The notes beneath the pieces were generated by a model. It worked only from the letters and a program-made list of their open reading frames with translations. It searched no databases and was not told the DNA's origin. The translations under genes and the position numbers were made by a program. Of a stretch of 64,000 nt of DNA, positions 36,719 to 45,129 are shown piece after piece (the first letter of the stretch is position 1; each line of letters starts with the position of its first letter). The stretch comes from Phytohabitans rumicis (GTDB lineage Bacteria; Actinomycetota; Actinomycetes; Mycobacteriales; Micromonosporaceae), in the NCBI RefSeq assembly GCF_011764445.1, contig NZ_BLPG01000001.1:3844001-3908000 (forward strand), in the 5' to 3' direction.

Positions 36719-37957
36719 TCAGGCGCTGGTGGTGGCGGCGTACTCACTATCGGACTGCTCGGCGGCGTCCGGTGGCGGGGTGTTGACCCGGCGCAGGCTC
36801 AGCAGGCTGGAGAAGAGACCGGCGAAGATCACCGTCACGCCCACCCCGATGCAGGTGGACGAGGGCAGGACGACCCGGAGCGCCTCGGCGAGGTTTTGCG
36901 CGCCGAAGCCGCGCGCGCCCCAGGCGGAGAACGACAGGATGGTGCCGGCCAGCCCGATCAGCACGAGCAGGACGCCCGCCGCCGTACAGGTCTCCAGCCG
37001 GACGAGTCTGATCCATCGGTCGGACTGCCGTTCGCTGGTGATGCCCTCGTTATGGCCATAGATCAGGGCGAACGCGCCGAACATCAGCAACTGCGTGCCC
37101 ACCAGCATGGCCAGGCAGGTGTAGACGAGCGTGTTGATGTCGAACCCGACGCCGGCGACGCGCACCGGGCCCAGCGACAGGATCGCGGTGCCGATCAGCC
37201 CGAGCACGAGCATGATCGCACCGGGCCAGATGAGCGTCTTGCGCGGCGCGAAGACGAGCAGGAAGCGCAGGTGCCGCCAGCCGTCCCGCCACGTACGCAG
37301 GTGCGGCGGGCGACTGCGGCCGTCGGGCTTCAGGGTGGTCGGGACCTCGACGATGTCGTACCCGCTCAGCGCCGCGCGCACGACCAGCTCGGAGGCGAAC
37401 TCCATGCCGGGCATACACAGGCCCAGCTCGCGGATCCGGTCGCGGTTGAAGCCACGGATGCCGCAGTGGAAGTCGCCGACCTTCTTGAGGCCGAACAGCC
37501 TTCGCCCCAGCCAGGAGAGGACCGGGTTGCCGAGGTAGCGGTGCAGCGGCGGCATGGCGCCCTTGGCGATGCCGCCCCGGAACCGGTTGCCCATGACGAC
37601 GTCGCGCCCGGCCCGCAGCTCCCGAATGAACGGCTCAAGGTTGGACAAGTCGTACGAATCGTCCGCGTCGGCCATGACGATGTACTTGCCGCGCGCCTGG
37701 GCGATGCCGTTCAGCAGGGCGCCGCCGTACCCGCGGATCGGCGCGTACGTCACGCGCGCGCCGGCCTTGGTGGCGATCGCCTGGGAACCATCGGTCGAGC
37801 CGTTGTCGCTGACCAGCACCTCGCCGACGACACCTAGCTCGTCCAGCGCCCGGCGGGCCTTGGTGACACACACCTCGAGCGTCTCCGCCTCATTGAGGCA
37901 GGGCAGCAGGACGGTGACCTCGATCTCGTCCTTGGCCACGGCGCCGACCACAGGCAT
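36719..37957 (-). CDS. GT2 glycosyltransferase with C-terminal membrane segments (DPG synthase-like)
   Basis: Protein of 412 residues. The catalytic GT-A domain has VTVLLPCLNEAETLEVCVTK, GEVLVSDNGSTDGSQAIA, KYIVMADADDSYDLSNL with the metal-binding DADD, and VVMGNRFRGGI. At least four membrane segments occupy the C-terminal third. The domain order matches polyprenyl-phosphate glucosyl/mannosyl transferases. It sits immediately upstream of the AftA-like GT-C gene, which would use the lipid-linked sugar, so the two may act as one module. Confidence 0.88.
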   Translation of the reverse strand: MPVVGAVAKDEIEVTVLLPCLNEAETLEVCVTKARRALDELGVVGEVLVSDNGSTDGSQAIATKAGARVTYAPIRGYGGALLNGIAQARGKYIVMADADDSYDLSNLEPFIRELRAGRDVVMGNRFRGGIAKGAMPPLHRYLGNPVLSWLGRRLFGLKKVGDFHCGIRGFNRDRIRELGLCMPGMEFASELVVRAALSGYDIVEVPTTLKPDGRSRPPHLRTWRDGWRHLRFLLVFAPRKTLIWPGAIMLVLGLIGTAILSLGPVRVAGVGFDINTLVYTCLAMLVGTQLLMFGAFALIYGHNEGITSERQSDRWIRLVRLETCTAAGVLLVLIGLAGTILSFSAWGARGFGAQNLAEALRVVLPSSTCIGVGVTVIFAGLFSSLLSLRRVNTPPPDAAEQSDSEYAATTSA

Positions 37958-38160
37958 ACTCCCGGTTGCGATCCTTGAACGGTCCCTACGCGGCGCACTC
38001 TACGCGCGGCGGGTTACAGATGGATCAGACCTGCCAAAGTGCGCCGGGCCCGCCCCACCGCGACGACAATAGCCCGCCGTCCCACCCCCGCCACGGTCCC
38101 GCCCCCGCCCCCTGCCCCCGCCAGTGCTGCGGCGGGCTCGCCGATCAAGGACTTCCCCGC

Positions 38161-38222
38161 CGATCAAGGGCAAAGGGCCGCGCTTCGATCTCCGATCCAC
38201 GACCATTCGCCCTTGATCGACG
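38161..38222. repeat. Dispersed GATCAAGGGC palindrome, copy C1
   Basis: CGATCAAGGGCAAAGGG and TTCGCCCTTGATCGACG arms surround a CTTCGATCTCCGATCC centre. It matches copy C2 exactly over about 70 bases, so one arose by direct duplication. An extra GATCAAGG half-site lies at 38143. Confidence 0.9.
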
Positions 38223-38322
38223 CAGAAAGCCTAGATCGACGCAGCGGTCCCTGATCGACAGCGGCCGCCGCCGGACGACGGAGGCCCGGCGCCGAACCGC
38301 ACGCGGCGCCAGTCCGCCCCGC

Positions 38323-38384
38323 CGATCAAGGGCAAAGGGCCGCGCTTCGATCTCCGATCCACGACCATTCGCCCTTGATCGACG
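38323..38384. repeat. Dispersed GATCAAGGGC palindrome, copy C2
   Basis: Same sequence as C1 and in the same direction, 162 bases further on, followed by two CCTTGATCGACGC half-sites. The tail differs from C1 at single bases (CTAGATC in C1, CTTGATC here). Confidence 0.9.
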
Positions 38385-38500
38385 CAGAAAGCCTTGATCG
38401 ACGCGGCGGTCCTTGATCGACGCGGCCGCCGCCGGACGGCGACGGCCCGCAGAACGGGACCGGCGCGCGGCGCCGGACCGCGCGGGGAGGCGGACGGCGC

Positions 38501-39184
38501 TTACGTCGCGCCGGTGAAGGAGACGGTGATCTTGGTGTAGCCGAGGGAGCGCAGGAGTCCCTCCAGCATCTTGCGGGTGTTTTCCTCGGCGCGCTGGCGC
38601 AGCCCGCTCTCGTTGGCGGCCGCGGTGATCCGTTCCTGGGCCAACTGGTAGACCTGCTGCTGCCGGTTGGGGTCGCCGCCGAAGACCTCGCCGAGGCGGT
38701 TGATCAGCCCGCGCTCCTCGGCGAAGACGTAACTCTTTTCCAGGTCGAGCGCGGCCTCGCCCACCTGCGGCGCCGGCAGCGTGATCTCCACAGACGTGCC
38801 GTCGGCCGACTCGACCACGGCTCCGTCGCCGATCTTGCCGAAGTCGACGTACGCCTCGACGCTGCCGGCGCCGACGAAGAGCGTGCGCTGGTTGAGCAGG
38901 AAGTCCGGCACGTACTTCCGGTCCTTCTCCAGGTCGATGACCACCTGGAAGTTACCCTCGGCCGCCACGTACCGGCTGAGGTCCTGGATCGACTCCAGCA
39001 GCGGCGGCTGGCTGCGGTCGGTCGTCTCCTCGGCGAACGGGTTGCGCCAGCTCGGCCAGAGCCCGACCGCCTGGACGCTCAGGGCCAGTACCACGACTAG
39101 CGCGACCGCTCCGGCCAGCCAGAAGAGGACTCGGCCCCGGCGGGCCCGGGGCTCTTCGGGAAGCTCACTGGTCGGGTCGTCCAT
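38501..39184 (-). CDS. DUF4230 membrane-anchored protein
   Basis: Protein of 227 residues with one N-terminal membrane segment (VLFWLAGAVALVVVLALSVQ). The outer domain, with QDLSRYVAAEGNFQVVIDLE, VDFGKIGDGAV and SVEITLPAPQVGEA, fits the DUF4230 family, whose role is unknown. It stands alone between two repeat-rich gaps and reads away from the TagGH operon. An envelope function is plausible from topology only. Confidence 0.8.
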   Translation of the reverse strand: MDDPTSELPEEPRARRGRVLFWLAGAVALVVVLALSVQAVGLWPSWRNPFAEETTDRSQPPLLESIQDLSRYVAAEGNFQVVIDLEKDRKYVPDFLLNQRTLFVGAGSVEAYVDFGKIGDGAVVESADGTSVEITLPAPQVGEAALDLEKSYVFAEERGLINRLGEVFGGDPNRQQQVYQLAQERITAAANESGLRQRAEENTRKMLEGLLRSLGYTKITVSFTGAT

Positions 39185-39306
39185 CTCAGGGTCACCGTCC
39201 GTCCTCTTAAGGAAGCTCTAAGAGAACGGTAAAGGCACCGTGCGACACCCGCACGTCGAGCGCTCCCGCCCCCGGCGTACCCCCGCTCGCCGATCAAGGC
39301 TTTCCA

Positions 39307-39371
39307 CGTCGATCAAGGGCAAACGGTCGTGGATCAGAGATCAAAGCACGACCATATGCCCTTGATCGACG
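39307..39371. repeat. Dispersed GATCAAGGGC palindrome, copy D
   Basis: CGTCGATCAAGGGC plus AAACGGTCGTGG, with the mirrored ACGACCATATGCCC and TTGATCGACG. It lies between the start of the DUF4230 gene and the stop of the TagH-like gene. CCTTGATCGACG half-sites trail it to about 39410. Confidence 0.9.
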
Positions 39372-39419
39372 GACAAGCCCTTGATCGACGCGGCGGGCCT
39401 TGATCGACGGGGGAGGACC

Positions 39420-40189
39420 TCACTTGCGCTTGGCGAAGTCCTCGTACTCCTTGACGACGTCTTGGGTGGGGCCGTCGGCCCGGATCACGCCCGACTCCAG
39501 CCAGATCGACCGCTCGCAGGTGTCCAGGATCGAACCCAACGAGTGGCTGACCAGGAAGACCGTGCCGGCGTCGGCGCGCAGCTCCCGGACCCGCTCCTCG
39601 CTGCGCCGGCGGAACTGCGCGTCGCCGGTGGCCAGCGCCTCGTCGATCAGCAGCACGTCGTGCCGCTTCGCCGCGGCGATGGAGAACCGCAGCCGGGCCG
39701 CCATGCCGGAGGAGTACGTCCGCATCGGCAGGGAGCTGAAGTCGCCCCGGTCGTTGATGCCGGAGAACTCGATGATCTTCGGCGTCTCCTCGCGCACCTG
39801 CGCCCGGGTCATCCCCATGGCCAGGCAGCCCAGCGCCACGTTGCGCTCGCCGGACAGGTCGCTCATCAGGGCGGCGTTCACGCCCAGCAGGGACGGCTGC
39901 CCCATCGTGTAGAGCCTGCCCCGGTCGGTCGGCAGCAGCCCGGCGACCGCCCGCAGCAGCGTCGACTTGCCGGAGCCGTTGCTGCCGATGAGCCCGACCG
40001 CCTCCCCCGGTACGCCGTGAAGCTCACGCCCTTGACCGCGTGGACCTCGCGGACCGTCGCCGGGCGGCTGCGGGTGACGATGCGCCGCAGGCTGGCCACC
40101 GGGGATCCGGTGCCGGGGGTGCCGGCGCCGATCACCCGGTACACCACGTGCACATCGTCCGCGACGATCGTGGGGATGCGCTCAGCCAC
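39420..40189 (-). CDS. TagH-like polysaccharide ABC exporter ATPase (one-base frameshift)
   Basis: Protein of about 256 residues after restoring one base in the C5 run 40004-40008. The first frame, from GTG 40187-40189, carries ADDVHVVYRVIGAG and VKGVSFTAYRGE. The corrected junction reads RGEAVGLIGSNGSGKST, which is the Walker A loop. The second frame carries MGQPSLLGVNAALMSDLSGE, the signature YSSGMAARLRFSI, Walker B DVLLIDEALATGD and LVSHSLGSI. This is the TagH/Wzt class that powers export of teichoic acid or O-antigen-like chains. It overlaps the permease gene by eight bases. Confidence 0.88.
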
Positions 40190-41078
40190 GGCCGTACTCC
40201 TGTTCGCCCAGCCAGAAATACACGTATCCGCCGACGCCGACCACTACGGCCCAGCCGACGGCGAGGATCCACAGATGGGGCACCGATGAGGCCAGCGGCG
40301 ATCCTTCGAGCAGCGCGTGCCGCGCCAGCTCGATGTAGACCAGCAGCGGGTTGGCCTCCAGCAACCGGGCAGCCCACAGCGGGAGGTGCTGCTCGAAGAG
40401 GGTGACGCTGTAAAGCACGCCCGAGGCGTACATCCACGTGCGCATGATGAACGGGATCAGCTGCTTCAGGTCGATGAGCTTCGCACCTATGCGGGCCACG
40501 ATCATCGCCACGCCGGCGTTGAACACCGACTGCAGGATCAGCGCCGGCACCAGGATCAGCCACTCGAGCGTGATCGGCTCGCCGGTGACCAGGATGATCC
40601 CGATCAGCACGATCATCGACGCCACCATGTTGCTGAACTGGGTGAGCGTCAGCGCGATCGGCAGGCTGGCCCGCGGAAACTGGAGCGCCCGGATCAGCCC
40701 CAGGTTGCCGGAGATGGCCTGCACACCGCCCTGGATGACGGTCTGGCTGAAGACGAAGACGAACAGCCCCGTGCACAGGTACGCGATGAAGTTCGGCACG
40801 TTGTGCTTGGTGTTGAGCACCACGCCGAAGATCAGGTAGTAGACCGCGGCGTTGGTGAGCGGCGTCAGCACCTGCCAGAGCCGCCCCAGCCGCGTCGTAC
40901 TGAAGGACGAGACCACTCGCGCGTTGGCGTACGCCGAGATGAAGTGCCGGTAGGCCCACAGTCGCCGGGTGTATTCGGCGAGGCCGGGGCGCGCGCCCGC
41001 AACGCTCAGACCATGCTTGGCGGCTAATTCCGCCAGGGGCATGTCCGCGTCGGGATCGACTACCGCCGTATCGGTCAT
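40182..41078 (-). CDS. TagG-like polysaccharide ABC exporter permease
   Basis: Protein of 298 residues from ATG 41076-41078, preceded by AAGGAT. It has six membrane segments of the ABC-2 type (for example LTNAAVYYLIFGVVLN and FIAYLCTGLFVFVFSQTV) and the family-like YANARVVSSFSTTRLGRLWQ start and LFEQHLPLWAARLLEANPL near the end. It forms the pore with the downstream TagH-like ATPase to move a lipid-linked polymer across the membrane. The glycosyltransferases and nucleotide-sugar genes on both sides support this role. The longer in-frame start at 41186 is not preferred. Confidence 0.9.
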   Translation of the reverse strand: MTDTAVVDPDADMPLAELAAKHGLSVAGARPGLAEYTRRLWAYRHFISAYANARVVSSFSTTRLGRLWQVLTPLTNAAVYYLIFGVVLNTKHNVPNFIAYLCTGLFVFVFSQTVIQGGVQAISGNLGLIRALQFPRASLPIALTLTQFSNMVASMIVLIGIILVTGEPITLEWLILVPALILQSVFNAGVAMIVARIGAKLIDLKQLIPFIMRTWMYASGVLYSVTLFEQHLPLWAARLLEANPLLVYIELARHALLEGSPLASSVPHLWILAVGWAVVVGVGGYVYFWLGEQEYGRG

Positions 41079-41214
41079 GTTCCGATCCTTGTCATGAGCA
41101 CGTCGCCGACTCGTAACCGGCGAGCGATGAAACGATACCGTATCGACGCACGGTTGAGGATAGTCCCCTCGCACGTCGGAACGCAACCGTAGCGTCCTGC
41201 GCTATATTGCCCTG

Positions 41215-41850
41215 GTGACGACCGAAAGCAAGCGAGCCCCGGCCGGCGCCGCGGTGCTCCGGGAGGACGTCACCAGCGCGATCCGGCAAGCCGTGATGTA
41301 CGAGCTCGCAGCCGTAGGATACGGCCGCCTGTCGATCGAGGCAGTGGCCCGCCGGGCCGGCGTGGGTAAGACCGCGGTCTACCGGCGGTGGAGCTCCAAG
41401 TTGGAGATGGTGCTCGAGATCGTCTCCGGCGTCGCGGGCCAGACCCTTCCGCAGCTCGACACCGGCAGCCTGCGCGGCGACCTGGAGATGTTGCTGCGGA
41501 TCGTGGCGCGGGCCCTCCAGCACCGGCTGGCCTCGCAGATCATCCCGGACCTGCTCGCCGAGGCGGCCCGCAACCCGAAGATCGCGCAGACGCTTCAAGA
41601 GGCGCTGCACACCAACCAGCGTGAAGTCTCGGCGCACCTGGTCAAGCGGGCGATCGACCGCGGCGAGCTGGCCGCGGACACCGATCCGGAAACCGCCGTC
41701 GACCTGATCATCGGCCCGATCTACTGGCGGCTCGCGGTCGCCCGTACCCCGCTGCCGAAGGGATACGTGTCGTCCATGGCCGCGACCGTCGCCACCGCGC
41801 TCGGCGCGACGAGCGGCGAGCCGGTCGCCAGTAGGGGCATTTCCGGCTAG
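41215..41850 (+). CDS. TetR-family transcriptional regulator
   Basis: Protein of 211 residues from GTG 41215. The N-terminal helix-turn-helix reads YGRLSIEAVARRAGVGKTAVYRRW, and the C-terminal ligand domain is of the TetR_C type (AIDRGELAADTDPETAVDLI and IIGPIYWRL). It is divergent from the TagGH operon (136-base gap) and precedes the amino-sugar genes, so it may control surface-polymer export. The ligand is unknown. Confidence 0.92.
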   Translation: MTTESKRAPAGAAVLREDVTSAIRQAVMYELAAVGYGRLSIEAVARRAGVGKTAVYRRWSSKLEMVLEIVSGVAGQTLPQLDTGSLRGDLEMLLRIVARALQHRLASQIIPDLLAEAARNPKIAQTLQEALHTNQREVSAHLVKRAIDRGELAADTDPETAVDLIIGPIYWRLAVARTPLPKGYVSSMAATVATALGATSGEPVASRGISG

Positions 41851-41951
41851 TCCGATATGTACCCACGGCCCGCGTCGCTGCGTCAGGCCCAGGTCATCCA
41901 GACACGCTACGATCACCTGCCGGAAACATAAGCGACATCAGGGGGTCGTCA

Positions 41952-43073
41952 ATGCCTGCGGTGCACGATCAGTTCATTCCCGCAGCACAGCCAGTCATCG
42001 GTGATGCCGAGGTCGAGGCCGCCGTAAGAGTGCTGCGCAGTGGCATGGTTGTGCAGGGTCCGGAGGTCGCCGCGTTCGAGCAGGAGTTCGCCGACCTGGT
42101 GGACGGTCGGCACTGCGTCGCGGTCAACTCCGGCACGTCCGCGCTGCAACTGACCCTGCTCGGCCTCGGCATCGGCCCCGGCGACGAGGTCATCGCGCCG
42201 TCGTTCTCGTTCGCGGCCTCGGCCAACGCCGTCCGCCTCGTCGGCGCCGAGCCGGTCTTCGTCGACATCGAGCCGGGCAGCTTCTGCCTCGACCCCGACG
42301 CGGTCGCCGCCGCCGTCGGCCCGCGGACCGCCGCCATCATGCCGGTGCACCTCTATGGACACCCGTCCGACATGACCCGGATCATGCAGATCGCCGAGCA
42401 GCGCGGCCTCGCCGTCGTCGAGGACGCCTGCCAGGCGCACGGCGCCGCGCTGGACGCGCGGCCGGTCGGGGCGTTCGGCGCCGCCGGCTGCTTCAGCTTC
42501 TACCCAACCAAGAACATGCACGCCCTGGAGGGCGGCATGATCACGACCGCCGACCCGGCGCTCGCGCGCACCCTGCGGCTGCTGCGCAACCAGGGCATGG
42601 AGCAGCGGTACGCCAACGAGATCGTCGGGGCGAACATGCGCATGACCGACGTGGCGGCCGCGATCGGGCGGGTGCAGCTCACCCAGCTCCCCGAGTGGAC
42701 CGAGCGGCGGCGGGCGAACGCCAAGTACCTCGACTCCCGGATCACCGGCGCCATCGTGCCGCCGGTCGCCGACGGGGCCAGGCACGTCTACCACCAGTAC
42801 ACCGTGCGGGTGACCGGCGATCGGGACGCTGCGCAGCAGCACCTGAAGGAGCAGGGCGTGGCCAGCGCGGTGTACTACCCGACGCCGATCCACCGGCTGC
42901 GGCCGTACCTCACCGCGGAGGGCACCCCCGGACCGTGGGACCTGCCGGAGACCGACCGCGCCGCGGCCGAGGTGCTCTCCCTGCCGATCTTCCCCGCGCT
43001 GACGACGGCTCAGCTCGACCGGATCGCCGATGCCGTCAACGGGCTGGCGGACACGAACACGGAGGCGATGTGA
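41952..43073 (+). CDS. DegT/DnrJ/EryC1 aminotransferase (WbpE-like)
   Basis: Protein of 373 residues, standard length for PLP-dependent sugar aminotransferases. Seen are CVAVNSGTSALQLTLLGLGI, GDEVIAPSFSFAASANAVRL, IMPVHLYGHPSDM, VVEDACQAHGAAL, and SFYPTKNMHALEGGMI with the PLP lysine. It transfers an amino group to a 3- or 4-keto nucleotide sugar. The following Gfo/Idh dehydrogenase overlaps it and would provide the 3-keto substrate, as in WbpB/WbpE or WlbA/WlbC pathways for diamino sugars. The specific product is inferred. Confidence 0.92.
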   Translation: MPAVHDQFIPAAQPVIGDAEVEAAVRVLRSGMVVQGPEVAAFEQEFADLVDGRHCVAVNSGTSALQLTLLGLGIGPGDEVIAPSFSFAASANAVRLVGAEPVFVDIEPGSFCLDPDAVAAAVGPRTAAIMPVHLYGHPSDMTRIMQIAEQRGLAVVEDACQAHGAALDARPVGAFGAAGCFSFYPTKNMHALEGGMITTADPALARTLRLLRNQGMEQRYANEIVGANMRMTDVAAAIGRVQLTQLPEWTERRRANAKYLDSRITGAIVPPVADGARHVYHQYTVRVTGDRDAAQQHLKEQGVASAVYYPTPIHRLRPYLTAEGTPGPWDLPETDRAAAEVLSLPIFPALTTAQLDRIADAVNGLADTNTEAM

Positions 43074-44095
43074 GCATCATGAACGGCCGTGAGCCGCAGC
43101 TGCGCGCCGGCCTGATCGGGCTGGGCGCCATGGGCCGCAACCACGCACGCGTACTGTCCAACATGGACGGCGTACGGCTCGTCGGGGTCATGGACCCGGC
43201 CGGCGACCCGACCGGGGCGATCCTCGCGCCGGTGGTGCCGACGCTGCGCGACCTGCTCGCCATCGGGTTGGACTACGCCGTGGTGGCCTGCCCCACCGCG
43301 TTCCACGAGGAGATCGGCCTGGAGCTGGCGGCGAACGGCGTGGCCGCGCTGATCGAAAAGCCGCTGGCGCCCTCCGTCGAGGCCGCCGAGCGCCTGGTGG
43401 AGGCGTTCGAGTCGCGCGGACTGCCGGCCGGCGTCGGGCACATCGAGCGCTACAACCCGTCGTTGCAAAGCCTGCGGGCCCGGCTGGAGGCGGGCGAGCT
43501 GGGCGAGGTATTCCAGGTCGTCACGCGGCGCCAGGGCCCGTTCCCGCACCGGATCGCCGACGTCGGCGTGGTGATGGACCTCGCGACGCACGACATCGAC
43601 CTCACCGGCTGGGTCACCGGCCAGCAGTACAAGTCCGTGTCGGCGCGTACCGTCTCGCGCAGCGGCCGGCCGCACGAGGACATGGTGGCCGTGGTCGGTC
43701 AGCTCACCGACGGCACGATGGTCAACCACCTGGTCAACTGGCTCAGCCCGCTCAAGGAGCGGTCCACGGTGGTCACCGGCGAGCGCGGCTGCTTCGTCGC
43801 CGACACGCTCACCGCCGACCTCACGTTCTACGCCAACGCCGCGTTCGACAACGAGTGGGACGTCCTCCGCGCGTTCCGCGGGGTCGCCGAGGGCGACATG
43901 ATCCGGTACGCGATCCGCAAGCGGGAGCCGCTCCTGGTCGAGCACGAGCGCTTCCGGGACGCGGTCGAGGGCAAGGAGAGCGACATCGTCTCGCTGCGCC
44001 AGGGGCTGCGGACGGTCCAGGTCGCCGACGCGCTGCTGCGATCGGCCCGGGACGAGGTGACGCTCACCATCGCCGACCGGGTCGGAGCGCGATGA
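43070..44095 (+). CDS. Gfo/Idh/MocA oxidoreductase (UDP-GlcNAc 3-dehydrogenase-like)
   Basis: Protein of 341 residues from GTG 43070, overlapping the DegT stop. The N-terminal Rossmann fold reads RAGLIGLGAMGRNHARVL, then LIEKPLAPSVEAAERLV and GHIERYNPSLQSLRARL. This last motif fits the nucleotide-sugar dehydrogenases of the WbpB/WlbA group more than inositol dehydrogenases. It would oxidise the 3-hydroxyl of a UDP-HexNAc(A). ATG 43079 is an alternative start. It overlaps the epimerase gene that follows by four bases, so a three-gene sugar operon is likely. Confidence 0.88.
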   Translation: MSIMNGREPQLRAGLIGLGAMGRNHARVLSNMDGVRLVGVMDPAGDPTGAILAPVVPTLRDLLAIGLDYAVVACPTAFHEEIGLELAANGVAALIEKPLAPSVEAAERLVEAFESRGLPAGVGHIERYNPSLQSLRARLEAGELGEVFQVVTRRQGPFPHRIADVGVVMDLATHDIDLTGWVTGQQYKSVSARTVSRSGRPHEDMVAVVGQLTDGTMVNHLVNWLSPLKERSTVVTGERGCFVADTLTADLTFYANAAFDNEWDVLRAFRGVAEGDMIRYAIRKREPLLVEHERFRDAVEGKESDIVSLRQGLRTVQVADALLRSARDEVTLTIADRVGAR

Positions 44096-45129
44096 AGGTC
44101 CTCGTCGCCGGGGGCGCCGGCTTCATCGGCAGCACGATCGCCTCGGCCTGCCTCGACGACGGCATCACCCCGGTCGTCCTCGACAACCTCAGCACCGGCC
44201 GGGCCGAGTTCGCCCGGGATCGGATCTTCTACCGCGGTGACATCGCGGACCGGCAGCTCCTCGAAAAGATCTTCGCGGAGCACCCGGACATCGCGGCGGC
44301 CGTCCACTGTGCCGCGGCGATCGTGGTGCCCGAGTCGGTCGCGGACCCGCTGCGCTACTACGGCGAAAACGTCGGCAAGACGGTGGAGCTGCTCGCCGGC
44401 CTCGTCGAAAACGGCTGCGGGCGCGTCCTGTTCAGCTCCTCGGCCGCGATCTACCAGCCCGGCGCCGACTTCACCGTGGACGAGTCGTCCCCGATCGCCC
44501 CCACCAGCCCGTACGCCCAGAGCAAGGCCATGGTGGAGCAGATCCTCGCGGACTGCGCGCGGGCGTACCCGGTGCGGACGATGTCGCTGCGGTACTTCAA
44601 CCCGATCGGCGCGGACCCGGCGATGCGTACCGGCCTGCAGCTCCCCCAGCCGACCCACGTGCTGGGCCGGATGATCGAGGCGGCCAACACCGGGGAGCCG
44701 TTCCAGCTCACCGGCACCGACTGGCCGACCCGCGACGGGTCGGGCATCCGGGACTACGTACACGTCTGGGACCTGGCGCAGGCGCACGTGCGGGCGCTGC
44801 GGCGCTTCGACGCGATCCTGCCCGCCGAGGCCGAGCCGGCGAGCACGACGATCAACCTGGGCACCGGCAACGGCACGACCGTGCGAGAGTTCGTCGCGGC
44901 GTTCGAAGCCGTCCTCGGCCGGCCGGTCGCCGTACGCGAGGTGCCGCGCCGGCCGGGTGACTCGGCCGGCACGTTCACCACGAGCGCCCGATCCTGGGAG
45001 CTGCTCGGCTGGCGGCCGGCCCTCAGCGTCGAAGACGGCATCCGGCATTCGCTGCGGTGGGCCGCGATGCGCGACTCCGTGCTAGGCGTCGCCGAGGATC
45101 AGCCGGTCGAAGTCGTGGCGTACGGCTGA
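44092..45129 (+). CDS. NAD-dependent sugar epimerase (GalE-like)
   Basis: Protein of 345 residues from ATG 44092. Seen are the nucleotide-binding VAGGAGFIGSTIASACLDDG, the Ser in FSSSAAIYQP, the YAQSKAMVE (Tyr-x3-Lys) catalytic motif, and YFNPIGADP. This is the extended short-chain dehydrogenase fold of UDP-glucose 4-epimerase. The substrate may be UDP-Gal/Glc or an N-acetyl form. It ends the DegT/Gfo-Idh operon, and its 3' end overlaps the convergent glycosyltransferase gene by 48 bases. Confidence 0.92.
   Translation: MKVLVAGGAGFIGSTIASACLDDGITPVVLDNLSTGRAEFARDRIFYRGDIADRQLLEKIFAEHPDIAAAVHCAAAIVVPESVADPLRYYGENVGKTVELLAGLVENGCGRVLFSSSAAIYQPGADFTVDESSPIAPTSPYAQSKAMVEQILADCARAYPVRTMSLRYFNPIGADPAMRTGLQLPQPTHVLGRMIEAANTGEPFQLTGTDWPTRDGSGIRDYVHVWDLAQAHVRALRRFDAILPAEAEPASTTINLGTGNGTTVREFVAAFEAVLGRPVAVREVPRRPGDSAGTFTTSARSWELLGWRPALSVEDGIRHSLRWAAMRDSVLGVAEDQPVEVVAYG

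Larger units (their letters stand above)
37958..38500. other. Non-coding gap with two repeat copies
   Basis: About 540 bases upstream of the GT2 gene and downstream of the DUF4230 gene. It contains two copies of the GATCAAGGGC palindrome (38161-38222 and 38323-38384) plus several CCTTGATCGACGC half-sites up to 38420. The remainder is C- and G-rich with no supported ORF. The GT2 promoter is expected within the first ~60 bases. Confidence 0.7.

Noticed and set aside
27484-39410. CRISPR array from repeated GATCAAGGGC units
   Set aside because: The units are palindromic, few, irregularly spaced and separated by genes; no cas genes are present.
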